A stretch of 13,629 bases of DNA from Pigoraptor vietnamica (taxonomy: Eukaryota; Opisthokonta; Filasterea): assembly GCA_943704525.1 (NCBI GenBank), contig CALSCQ010000983.1:1-13629 (forward strand), in the 5' to 3' direction. Positions within the stretch are counted from its first letter, which is position 1. Each line of letters opens with the position of its first letter. The position numbers were made by a program, and so were the translations under genes. Under the pieces are notes generated by a model. It was not told the origin of the DNA. It made no database searches and saw only the letters and a program-made list of their open reading frames with translations. Below, piece by piece: positions 1-8,567 of this stretch.

Positions 1-12
1 CGGAAGTGTGTG

Positions 13-31
13 TTTTTTTTTTTTTTTTTTT
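13..31. repeat. Poly-T homopolymer run (19 nt)
   Basis: Nineteen consecutive T at the left edge of the window. No coding region could be tied to it. Confidence 0.9.
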
Positions 32-83
32 CAACCCAACTACTGCGCGCGAACTTTTTGCGTGGGTCGGCGTCAGTGCCCAG

Positions 84-103
84 TGGTGCTCACGTGAGCA
101 CCA
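84..103. promoter_or_regulatory. 20-bp perfect palindrome with E-box core, followed by a second E-box
   Basis: TGGTGCTCACGTGAGCACCA is its own reverse complement over all 20 bases, with CACGTG at its centre (91-96). Immediately to the right is ATCGAT (104-109) and a second CACGTG (110-115), both E-boxes being followed by A. CACGTG is the classic target of bHLH/bZIP dimers. A binding-site role is inferred from symmetry and clustering. No start codon that it would control was identified; the target may lie beyond the left edge. Confidence 0.5.
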
Positions 104-352
104 ATCGATCACGTGACTTAGTGCTGGGCGGCTTGGGAGAGCCGTAAAGACGAAAAGGAAGAAAATCCCGAAGCATTTTAAATAATCGGTCCGCGGCGAA
201 GCGCACGGACGCAAACGCCGAGCATAACGCGCAGTTGGCTGCCGGAGCAGGCGGCGGACTGGACAGTTAGGTTCGGTTGCAATTGCCGGTGAAACTGATC
301 CGTACTGCATGTGATTTTACGTGTGTGTGTATGCGTGTACCTTTGAGAGAAA

Positions 353-385
<33 letters not shown>

Positions 386-386
386 C

Positions 387-441
<55 letters not shown>

Positions 442-552
442 GGTGCCGTGTGTGTGTGTCTGTGTGCCGGTGTGTGTATGTGTGTGTATGTGTGTATGTG
501 TGTGTATGTGTGTGTATGTGTGTGAGTGTGTTTGTGTGTGGCCAGTGTGTGT

Positions 553-587
<35 letters not shown>

Positions 588-694
588 CCAGTGTGTGTGG
601 CCAGTGTGTGTGTTGTGTGTCTGTGTGTGTGTCTGTGTGTGTGTGTGTTTGTGTGTGTGTCTGTGTGTGTGTGTCTGTGTGTGTGTCTGTGTGT

Positions 695-774
<80 letters not shown>
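353..774. repeat. Long (TG)n microsatellite with interruptions
   Basis: Over 400 bp of almost pure TG on the plus strand, interrupted by TGTA steps (475-520), by three TGGCCA boxes (539-544, 585-590, 598-603) and by regularly spaced TC steps (620-700). Alternating purine-pyrimidine tracts of this length can adopt Z-DNA. All six frames are open only because the repeat lacks stop codons, giving Cys-Val or His-Thr repeats, so it is not coding. Confidence 0.95.
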
Positions 775-775
<1 letters not shown>

Positions 776-776
776 C

Positions 777-1190
777 GGACTTGGGTATGCGCTATAGATC
801 ACCGCCTTGGCTCAATCTTTGGCCGTTTCCAAGTCGACCGGAGCACTGGCGCACCTATCCGTCAGCTTATCATTAGATGAATTGTTTTTTTCCCGTTTAC
901 TTTTTCATGTTGTACGCAACTAAAATCGCTTTTCACTTTTCTGTCGATCACACGCCATGTCGAAACGCGCTTGTGACCTCTGCGTACGTCGGCGGCCCCA
1001 CTCGGCTGTGACTGACCGAGTCGGCTATTGCGCAGACGCCCGCACACCAACACCCATGTAACCCATCTCACGCACGAAGGCCCGATTCACGCCAAAACAC
1101 GCGCAACAATGCGAGCGAACGCGTGTTGCCATTACAAAAGAGCGGCGACTCTCGCGCCTGCACGCACGTCGTTTAGCTACGCGCGCTCGT
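777..1190. other. Non-coding interval
   Basis: Between the TG tract and the stop codon of the nearest MYND gene nothing coding can be supported. It would hold the 3' flank of that minus-strand gene. No clear AATAAA-type signal was seen. Confidence 0.5.
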
Positions 1191-2021
1191 CTAGCCCGCG
1201 CCAATCTCTGCGTTTGCGTCCGCCAACGCGCGCGCAATTGCCGTGCTAGAAGCAACATCCGCTGGTTTCTTGAACGGGGTTGCGACAATGGGTTTGGACG
1301 CAAACGCCCCCACGACGCCCGCATCCGCCAGCGCCGTCAGTATGAGCGCGGCCACGATACGCGGCTCGAGTTGAGTGGCGTCGGGATCGTTCCCAAGCCG
1401 CGCTGTAATCGCTCCCAGGGTGGCGATGTCGAGACCGAGGGCAAATATCCGCCTCTTGGCCTCGCTTGCCCACCACACGCCGACAGTCAATTCACCGCGC
1501 TCTACGCCGAACCACATGATCAGGCGAACGCTACCGTCCGGCGATTTGACGTCCACCGCCGGGGGGGCGGGTGGCGGGCCATCGCTCCTCGTTGCGGTCC
1601 ACGCGAGCCGCGGCCACGCAGCCACCACATTGGCGTTGACGGTGGAGCGACCGGCGGATGCGCCGGCAGGTCCCTGATCAGCGGGCTGCTCGTACACGGA
1701 CAGGGTCCCCCACACATACATCCACCGGTTCGCGGCCCCTCGCCGAGACACGAGCGTGACGATGCCAAAAGGGCTGTCTGCAAACTGCTCACGGGCCCAC
1801 GCGGCACTGGGCGGCGCGGCCCCAGTCGCACTCCATCCCTCGAAACGCGCAGTCCATTCTTCGAAAATGGGACACTCGAACTTGTGGTGCGCCTCCCATG
1901 CCCGCTGCTGGCACGCGTGCTCGCAATAGCTGGCCGCCTTGCACCGGCTACACGGCTGAAACAGCGTTCCGGGAGGGGGTGCACGACCACAGGACGCGCA
2001 CTGCGAGCCCACAGCCGGCAT
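1191..2021 (-). CDS. MYND-type zinc-finger protein, intact copy (MYND-A)
   Basis: This uninterrupted 276-residue reading frame starts at ATG 2021 and ends at TAG 1191. A complete N-terminal MYND finger is visible: Cys8, Cys11, Cys24, Cys27, Cys33 (in SYC), Cys37, His46 and Cys50, giving C-x2-C...C-x2-C...YC-x3-C...H-x3-C. MYND fingers bind two zinc ions and normally mediate protein-protein contacts, often in transcriptional regulators. The remaining 220 residues match no domain I recognise, but stretches such as SPFGIVTLVSRRG, a Trp-Trp pair and KPIVATP recur in the two upstream copies, so a shared C-terminal module exists. Third codon positions are strongly GC-rich, as expected for real coding. 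It lies 57 bp downstream of MYND-B in the same orientation. No intron is needed. The function beyond zinc binding is unknown. Confidence 0.85.
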   Translation of the reverse strand: MPAVGSQCASCGRAPPPGTLFQPCSRCKAASYCEHACQQRAWEAHHKFECPIFEEWTARFEGWSATGAAPPSAAWAREQFADSPFGIVTLVSRRGAANRWMYVWGTLSVYEQPADQGPAGASAGRSTVNANVVAAWPRLAWTATRSDGPPPAPPAVDVKSPDGSVRLIMWFGVERGELTVGVWWASEAKRRIFALGLDIATLGAITARLGNDPDATQLEPRIVAALILTALADAGVVGAFASKPIVATPFKKPADVASSTAIARALADANAEIGAG

Positions 2022-2078
2022 CTCTCTCTCGTGCCCCCTGTATCGGTCCCAACAGCATGGCCGCGACGGATTTTGCTG

Positions 2079-3016
2079 CTACGGCAGCCGACTGCGCGTC
2101 CCGATCGGCGTGTCCGCCACATCGACGGGCGCACCGCTACTCGCACGACGGCGCGCCAGCAAAGCATCTGCGACCGCGCCCTTCCACGTAGCATCCACCC
2201 TCACGCTCTCTGCGTAGCAATTGACTGTCGGTCCCAGTGCGTCCCACGAGCCAGCCTCGCGCATCCTCAACGCTGCCGCGACGTGCGGCGATAGTTCCTC
2301 CACGTAAAGATTCCAGAAGGCCGTGCGCCCGAGGCGTGCCAATGCGCTCGAACATCCACCCCATCCACCATCGCCCCAGCGTGGACCCCGCGAACCCGCC
2401 CAGCCACACCACAGCGTCCGCTTTCCCGTCCGGAGTGAGCAATGCGATGTGCGGCAGCGGAAGTCCGGCGGGCGGCGCCTCGAGTGTGCGCCGCGGCCAA
2501 GAGCCCGCCATCGCCGTCGCCGTCGCCTGCGTCGCATTGCGAGCGCTGTCTCCGTGCATGGACAAGTCTCCGCATACGTACGTGTAGCGGAATCCCGCCG
2601 CTCCCGCCCGCTCGATCCCGATCAGGGGGCACAAGCGACGTTTGCTGATCGAACCACTCTCGAAGCAGCGCCGATAAGAAGATAGCGGTCAGCGGCAGCG
2701 GCCTATACGCGTTCCGCAAGCGCAAAAAGCGCGTGAACTCGAGGCCGTGGTAAAGCGCGTCGGCACGCCGCCTGCACGCGTCGTCGCAGTAAAGCACTGC
2801 CTTGCACGTATCGCACCGGACGCGCGTTGCCAGCCCGTCGACGTTGGCGTTGCACCACCCACAGAGCGGGGGCGAACGCCCGACGCATGTCCACCACGCG
2901 CGCGCGGATACGAACGCGTCGGGTGGCCGGTCGGCAGTTGGTACCGGCGCCGTTTGGTCAGCCGGAGACGTCGCCGCAAGAATTTGCTCCATCGCCGCAT
3001 GGCCACTTGCGTCCAT
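2079..3016 (-). pseudogene. MYND-type zinc-finger paralogue, frame-broken (MYND-B)
   Basis: Reading starts at ATG 3016. A finger of the form CGWC...CDTC...YCDDAC follows, but the final ligand is altered: where the family has H-x3-C this copy reads HGLEF, so the eighth ligand is Phe. Paralogue-like protein continues across two frame changes. One is near 2625-2632, in a run of five G on the plus strand (CCCCC in the gene). The other is near 2310-2350, where a GGG run in the gene is a candidate. Each change is explained by one extra base. The last frame ends at TAG 2079. Conserved blocks include PLIGIERAG, VWLGGFAGSTLGRWW and VEELSPHVAAALR. Spacing to MYND-A is 57 bp, and the start overlaps the end of MYND-C. 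It may be a decaying pseudogene, a sequence with indel errors, or a frameshifted gene. The Phe substitution favours decay. Confidence 0.7.
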
Positions 3017-3867
3017 GCCTGCTCCGCGAGCGCCAAAGGTGTTCGCACCAAAGGCGCGTCTCGCCGGAACGACGCTTCCCAACCCGCGGCCCGTGCGGCT
3101 GCAGCGACGACGGCGGCACAGGCAATTGGGCACAGCCGGCGCCCGTTCGGGACGCTCGCGTGCATCTTTCGCTGCCGCATCTCTATCCACCAGATTTCGA
3201 CCGTGTCTTTACATTTTGGGAAGCCGCGCGCGATGAACGCCGCCGCACGCCACCCGTGCAGCAATGACGAGTCGGCGAAACCGCCCGACATACAGGCGCA
3301 CGTGGTACACACCGTCCGCGCCACGCACGTCGAGAACAGTAGACACCTCGTCCGGAGGCAAGTCCACCACGTAGCCATCGCCAGCGGCAGCCCACGAATG
3401 CTGCGGCCACCTGGACACTGTATCGTACGCGGATTCGACCGAAGCGTCGTCGGCCGGCGTGAAGAAACCGGGCCGTGCCGCAGGCGTAAAAGAAGAACGC
3501 CGGCGCATCTTCACCGTGCCGTTTCATCACCACGAGCACGCCCAGCGGAGAATTGGGCAAGAGCGCGTCCAGCTCGACCTCCGCGGCGGCGGAGTCGGTG
3601 AGGTGGGCCCTCTGCCCCAATATCACGCGCCACCGGGTGTACACATCGCACTCGGTGCGGTGGTGAGACGACCACGCGCACTCTTTGCATGCGCTGCTGC
3701 AGTACCTCACCGCAGCGCACCGTTCGCACCACATGGATTCATCTTGCTTGTTCGCGAAGGGCCGGCGGCACCATTCGCACTCCAAATTCGGTAGCGCTTC
3801 CTCCCTGGGGAGCGCCCACCATGACAATCCCTGATGTGAAGGAACCGCGAATTTCTGCGACCAGCAT
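2958..3867 (-). pseudogene. MYND-type zinc-finger paralogue, frame-broken (MYND-C)
   Basis: The finger is complete: CEWC, CERC, YCSSAC and HHRTEC. The finger's frame contains no ATG upstream of it, but ATG 3867 opens the neighbouring frame and joins the finger's frame after one +1 change near a CCC at 3829-3831 (GGG in the gene). A WW pair in the joined N-terminus also matches the equivalent place in MYND-B. Two more +1 changes are needed to keep paralogue similarity: near 3465-3475 (around YACGTA...FTPADDAS) and near 3281-3290 (YVG...GFADSS, the counterpart of GGFAGS in MYND-B). The 3' end is uncertain. The last frame stays open far into MYND-B, whereas the next +1 frame stops at 2958, about where the family tail should end. 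Single-base excess in short G or C runs can explain all three changes. Confidence 0.65.
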
Positions 3868-4970
3868 CGGCGACCGCCATTGCCGTGACGTCTGCACGGA
3901 GGACTCCCCACTGTGTGTTCGTTTTTGTTTTGTTTTTTCAACACGGACGTGCAACTGCGCGTGATTTTTTGTGTGCGTCGAAACGAGCATCAAGTGATCG
4001 CGTGCACTGTTAACGCTGTTAACGCGAGTGTGATCCCGACCCCGCGGAAACGGCTACTACTGTATTGCCAAACGATTCATTCAGTATGGGGATCCTTCAA
4101 TAAAATCAGTCCCCTTTGGTGTGAACGACGTTCGCACTGCGCGTGCGAGCGTGTGTGGGAACGCGAACTGTGTGCGAGGCTTGCTTTAAGAAGAGTCTCT
4201 TATGAGTCACTCTGAGTCGGTGCCCCCAGCGTGTGTGTGTGTGTAACATCAACTGCAGTCGCGTAGGAACGCACGACAGTCGACGCCTATGGACACTGTT
4301 GCCTCTGGGATCATGCGCTGAGAGTGTGCGCAGATACCGCGCACAGTGCATTGGCGATGCGCCAGTGCCCGCTGTCCTTCTAAAAAAACATGCCTTATCG
4401 TCAGATACTGTACTTCACTTTCAGACCGTGCAAGTTCCGTTGCGTTTCACACGTCGTCGTCGTCTCAGTTCGCTGTCGTCGGCACATTCGCGTTCAGAGT
4501 CGCCATAGTAGCTCGCAATGACCCGTCAGTGTCGTTCATCGCCTCTACAAACGCAGCTCCGGTCGGAATCAAGCCGAGTAACAGCGCGCGGTCGCCGGCC
4601 GGGCATCCCCCAGGCGGGCCTAAACGGCCACCGCCGTGCCCCGATCCGTGACACTCTGCGGTACGCGTCTCGCACACTCAGCCCTCGTCCATTGTTTCGG
4701 TCACGCCACTCGCGTCGTTCGATTGCTCCGTGTCAAGCTTACGGTCTCCGACCCGGGCATCACTATCTGGTGACCAGCCTAAGGTATGTTAGATGTGTTA
4801 GGCCCTATGCTGGTGACTTCGTTCCAGAGGCATTTCGTAATGTACGCATTCGGCTATAAAAAAAGAAAAAAAAAGGGAAAGGAAAGGAATAAAACCAGAG
4901 GCACTGCCCAGGAGAGCCTCATGCACGTGTACATGCCAGTCTGTGAGTTAGTCGCGGACTGTAATAACGC
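3868..4970. other. Intergenic interval, no gene supported
   Basis: This segment lies between the MYND cluster start and the kinase stop codon. It holds a GT run (4229-4243), an AATAAA (about 4101) without a gene upstream on the plus strand, and an A-rich purine stretch after TATAAAA (about 4854-4895). A minus-strand open stretch at 4465-4600 ends in ordinary-looking protein but has no good start. None of this is enough to call a gene. Confidence 0.5.
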
Positions 4971-6670
4971 TCAGTTGTACTCAGCGCAAATCGTCCCACT
5001 CGACGGCCTGGAGGTCGGGGGCGGGATGCGCCTGGCTCCCTCCTCCAATCGGCCGATGACTTCCTCCAACTGCAAGCGCATCTGCGTGAAGGTGGGCCGC
5101 ATTTCCGGGTGGTGCGACCAGCAGTCGCGTATGACACGGGCGAGCAGGGGGTCCGTTGCGACGTGGGCGGCGCTCTGCGTGTGCGACGGATAGAGCAGGC
5201 GACGCCGATTAGCAATCGCCTTTGAGCACACACTGCGATGGACACAGTCACACCGCCGCGCACACACGTAGCATCGATCAAGACGGCGATTGCGCGCCGC
5301 GTACACACAAAGAGCGAGTCGACTGGCCGAACAGTCACACGCGTCGAGGACGCATTTCAAACACTGTCAAACGCGCCAGTGCACGCATATCAGCACAGCC
5401 ACGCGCGCCGTGCACACGTACCGTACAGCGACACTTCCACAATTATGTGCGCCGAGGACCGAATGACCCCTTCGCGGAGCTCGCGATCGTAGGGCTTCTC
5501 GGCCGTGAGGCACTCCCACATCACAATACCCATGGCATACGAGTCTGCAAAATAGTGGCAAATCGTCGACAAAGGCCCGGGGATGCATTCAGCTACGAGC
5601 GACACGCCGGACCAACAGCCACTGACGGAGATGCAATGTCACGGGCAGACACCCACCGGTGGCCGGAGTGCACGGCTCGCCCGCAATAAACTCGGGCGGC
5701 ACGTACGCCGGTGTGCCGCAGTGATCAGTGACATCGCGTTTAGCGCCGCGAACGATGATGCTGAGGCCAAAGTCCGTCACTTTCGCCCGAAGACTCGCCG
5801 TGAGGAGCACATTCAGCGACTTGAGGTCGCGGTGCCTGCGCGGAACGCGTGCCGTGCCTTGAAAGATTAGCGCCGGCGCGCCGTCGGTCAACACTTGGTG
5901 GGCACGCGTCAGTGCCGTAACAATACTAAGACAATGAACTCACAGAATAGGCGGGTTGCTGAGGTGTAGGTACTCCATTCCGGCGCACGCATCGCTGCGG
6001 TCAACAGTGCGTGCGGTCAGCACAATCCGACCATTGACAGCTCGCACGGGCAAAACGGCGCAGATTAGCCACATCCATCGATATACGTACAGCGCCATTT
6101 GCAAGCGGGTCTTGAGCGACCACTCCTTCCGCCGTTCCAAGCCGTCGCGCAGAGTTCCGCCGTTCATAAACTGGGCAGACGAAGCACTTCGATTAAAGGC
6201 AGAGTCTCCGTGCAACTCTGAGCACACCCCACGAACAGCCGGCACAAAACACGCACCTCCTGGACGAGTATTGGCCGAAGGGGGTCGTCGAGACAGGCGC
6301 ACATAAATAGGACTATATTGGGGTGCCTTAAAGTGCTGCAGTGGCATGGAACAGTTTGAGTAATTCATCGCACGGCAGCGTGACAGCGTGGGAATACATC
6401 TCCGCGTTCGGTGTCACATCACCAGAACAGTAAAATGCAAGTTGTAATTCATCGCGCCGCAGCGGGACAGCGGTCCAACGACATCTCCGCGCTCAGTGTT
6501 GGGTAGCACCAGAAAATACAGCAAACGGCAAGTTGCACCCACCACATAATGTCAATCTCCTGTATGAACTGTTGGAGGCGCTTCTCGCGGTCACCGGCGG
6601 CAGTGGAGGACGCGCCCGACACGGCTTCGTCGTACACCGTGTCGTAGACAAGAGAGTCCTTCGTGGCCAT
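4971..6670 (-). CDS. TKL-type protein kinase, seven exons, N-lobe apparently incomplete
   Basis: Exons on the minus strand by splice logic: 6670-6543, 6335-6257, 6170-6091, 5994-5944, 5835-5657, 5544-about 5460, 5232-4971. Joined protein shows the alpha-C region FIQEIDIM, then LRHPNIVLFM, hinge ILVQEFMNGGTL, catalytic HRDLKSLNVLL, metal-binding DFGLS, GTPAYVPPEF (APE equivalent), DSYAMGIVMWECL and RDCWSHHPEMRPTF, all typical of TKL/RAF-like kinases that phosphorylate Ser/Thr (or Tyr) in signalling. Donors are GTGGGT, GTGCGT, GTACGT, GTGAGT and GTGGGT; each acceptor is CAG and the phases agree. The sixth donor is ambiguous: 5460 fits family spacing but has weak GTCCTC, while 5427 and 5418 also keep frame. 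ATG 6670 is the only in-frame ATG; the open frame extends further upstream. No glycine-rich loop or VAIK-type lysine is visible, so a missed 5' exon or a degenerate kinase is possible. The substrate is unknown. Confidence 0.8.
6360..6535. repeat. Imperfect tandem duplication (84-bp period) within kinase intron 1
   Basis: Copy 1 (6360-6443) and copy 2 (6444-6535) both run from GTAATTCATCGC through ACATCTCCGCG and TCACCAGAA/GCACCAGAA to GCAAGTTG. The pair makes up most of the 207-bp first intron (6336-6542), the longest in the gene. It is a local duplication confined to the intron. Confidence 0.8.
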
Positions 6671-7580
6671 CGCCCCCGTATCCGGCGCGCGAAGGGACCG
6701 GCGTCGCGTTGCCGTCGATTCGGATTTCTTTCGCGCCGGCCGCGCGCTCTTCGCAATCCCAATGGCCGTCTTGAGCACAGTCTTTTCCGCGTCGCTCCAC
6801 CCAGGGTCGGATGGATTGTCCTTCAGGCAGCGTGCGTGGCGCCGGCAAGGCGCGCGGGTGAGGCATACGTCGATGTTTTGGTGCAGTAAATTCGGCGCTT
6901 TGAAAACGACGCCATGGTCGAGCGAATGCGCAACATTCACACTGCGCGCGCCATTAAAAAAAAAGGGGGAAAACTGCCCAAGGTGGTGGCGACAAATGCT
7001 TTCTTCCGAACATGCATGGCCATTTGTGCGCTTTTGCCGTGAAGCGACCGGCGCGACAACAGCGCAAACGCTCGGCAGAGTCGAGAAGCGCGCGCGACCC
7101 ACGCTAAAGACGCGGGAAAAACGCTGCCTAAAGACCGGTTCGCCGAGGAAAGCAGGCGTGTGGTCCAGGCAAGCAGCCAAAAGACCCGTGGGGTTAGACG
7201 CGCCCGAAGGGCGGCACGTTTGCCTCCGCGATGCCGTGAGACCTGCGCGTGGACGTCCACCACTCGCACCAAGCGGCGTACTCGGCTGACGGAGCAGTGA
7301 TGACACAATGCGTACGCTTTGTCACCGCCCTGCTGAGTGCCCTTTGGCGTGTGTAGCCGGCCGCGCACGACAGGGTCCTTTCGTCGCGCCATTCGGAAGC
7401 CGCGCAGAATGTGCCGCTCTCGATCCACCCCGGAGACGCGAGTCGCACGCAGCGCGGCGAAGGAACTTCTTGCGCGCCGACGAGCAAAAAAGGAGCGAGA
7501 ATTGCGCGGCCCACGTGGATGGCCTCCACACACGGCGACGCTGGTTGCAGCCCGGGTGCAGGTTCGAACCCGTCACGCGC
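6671..7580. other. Interval without a supported gene
   Basis: Long open stretches exist on both strands here, but they begin without ATG and show no recognisable domain. The frame that leads into the kinase is open back to about 7306. The part nearest the kinase (about 6670-6830) has GC-rich third positions and could be additional kinase N-terminus. It includes an A-run at 6955-6964. Confidence 0.45.
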
Positions 7581-7926
7581 GGCCGTTTGAGGGGAAACAC
7601 GTCTCGCCGTTGAGCGACGAGAGAAAATATCCCACGGCCCAAAAACGCGAGAGCGCACGTTTCGGCTCAGGCGCGGCCGTTAAACACGTTGAGCGACGAG
7701 AGAAAAAATATCCCAGGCGGCCCCAAAACGCGAGAGCCCACGTTTCTCTCAGGCGCGGCCGTTAAACACGTTTCGCCGTCAGAAAATATCCCACGCGGCC
7801 CCAAAACGCGAGAGCGAACGTTTCGGCTCAGGCGCGGCCATTTGAGGGGAAACGCGTTGAACGAGAGAAAAAATATCCCACGCGGCCCAAAAACGCGAGA
7901 GCGAACGTTTCGGCTCAGGCGCGGCC
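7581..7926. repeat. Four tandem repeats of 78-94 bp
   Basis: Units are 7581-7674, 7675-7756, 7757-7834 and 7835-7922, each starting GGCC[G/A]TT and ending CTCAGGCGC, with the next GGCC at 7923. Shared inner blocks are GAAAATATCCCA, AAAACGCGAGAGC and ACGTTTC. Units 1 and 4 carry an extra GAGGGG segment absent from units 2 and 3. The unit next to the small membrane-protein gene overlaps that gene's last codons and stop. Confidence 0.9.
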
Positions 7927-8085
7927 GATCGAGGGCAGCATTCCGCGGCGCTGGGCGACGAGGATGCCGACGCACGCGGCGACAAAGGCGCAAAACTTGA
8001 AGAAGGCGGCGTTGTTGATGCGCCGCTCTTCGTCGGGCGTGCGCCACTCGTGGTATATGCGGCGAAAGTTCGGAAGGCCCGCCAT
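7915..8085 (-). CDS. Small single-span membrane protein, possibly TOM5-like
   Basis: This is a 56-residue protein from ATG 8085 (the first ATG in its frame) to TGA 7915. It has a basic/polar N-terminal half with a charged stretch TPDEERR (16-22), then a hydrophobic segment at about residues 26-44 (AAFFKFCAFVAACVGILVA), then a short basic tail ending LPSIGRA. This layout (about 50 residues, PDEE before one C-terminal span) resembles TOM5, the small tail-anchored subunit of the mitochondrial outer-membrane import pore. Similarity is by architecture only and other tiny mitochondrial inner- or outer-membrane subunits would look alike. Codons are GC-rich at third positions. The stop and last two codons lie inside a tandem repeat unit. 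A 22-nt T-run on the coding strand lies 85 bp upstream. Confidence 0.6.
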   Translation of the reverse strand: MAGLPNFRRIYHEWRTPDEERRINNAAFFKFCAFVAACVGILVAQRRGMLPSIGRA

Positions 8086-8169
8086 CGTACCTCCTCTCAA
8101 AAAAACAGTCACCGATGCCCTCCAATAAAAACAGCCTTGCACGGGAGGAGGAGTTGCACAAAGCAGCGC

Positions 8170-8191
8170 AAAAAAAAAAAAAAAAAAAAAA
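8170..8191. repeat. Poly-A run (22 nt; poly-T on the minus strand)
   Basis: Twenty-two consecutive A on the plus strand, 85 bp upstream of the small membrane-protein start. On that gene's strand it is a dT tract, of the kind that excludes nucleosomes in promoters. The promoter role is an inference. Confidence 0.85.
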
Positions 8192-8370
8192 CGCCCCGAG
8201 GCAAATGAACCTTTTGATGGCGCTCGCTTGACACCTAGCCAAGTCGCACGCACGCACAGCACGACGTGGAAATCAGGGGGCCATGTTACCAACAAAAGGG
8301 CGATCCCTATGGACAAAATTGGAATCTCCGCCGACCACAATTTTCCAAAAATAAAAAGTCTGCGAACGGG

Positions 8371-8383
8371 AAAAATCCAAAAA
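8371..8383 (-). terminator. Pol III terminator T-runs for tRNA-Arg
   Basis: On the minus strand TTTTT occurs at 8383-8379, five bases after the tRNA 3' end, and again at 8375-8371. A run of four or more T is the standard eukaryotic RNA polymerase III stop. Confidence 0.8.
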
Positions 8384-8388
8384 TATTT

Positions 8389-8462
8389 CGACCCTAGACG
8401 GACTCGAACCGTCAATCTCCTGATCCGTAGTCAGGCGCCTTATCCAATTTGGCCATAGGGCC
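8389..8462 (-). tRNA. tRNA-Arg (anticodon ACG)
   Basis: The minus strand folds as a full cloverleaf. The acceptor stem is GGCCCTA with TAGGGTC (one G-U pair), discriminator G. The D arm is GCC...GGC. The anticodon stem is CCTGA/TCAGG around loop CTACGGA, giving anticodon ACG, which reads CGU and, if A34 becomes inosine, CGC and CGA. The variable loop is AGATT, and the T arm is GACGG/CCGTC around TTCGAGT. No intron is present and CCA is not encoded, as usual in eukaryotes. T-runs on the transcribed strand at 8379-8383 and 8371-8375 are good Pol III terminators. Confidence 0.95.
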
Positions 8463-8567
8463 GTTCGAAAGGTAACATGTTTCCTTATTAGGCAACACGC
8501 TTCCACGCTAAACAATGGGGCAACACACGGACTGGAATGCGTGTTCCCGCCAGGTCGAAAAGTGAGG

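Noticed and set aside
317-876. Several long open frames of Cys-Val or His-Thr repeats
   Set aside because: They are translations of the TG microsatellite, open in all frames because the repeat contains no stop. No complexity or domain is present.
4465-4760. Possible small minus-strand gene (ending ...NANVPTTAN), perhaps with a tiny first exon at 4743-4760
   Set aside because: There is no ATG in the long frame, the splice model is arbitrary, and no homology is recognised.
7560-7577. GGTTCGAACCC, an exact Pol III B-box/T-loop match
   Set aside because: The flanks do not pair as a T arm, no D arm, anticodon stem or acceptor could be built, and no T-run follows on either strand.
7581-7926. CRISPR-like array
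   Set aside because: The repeats abut one another with no unique spacers, units differ in length, and the setting is eukaryotic.
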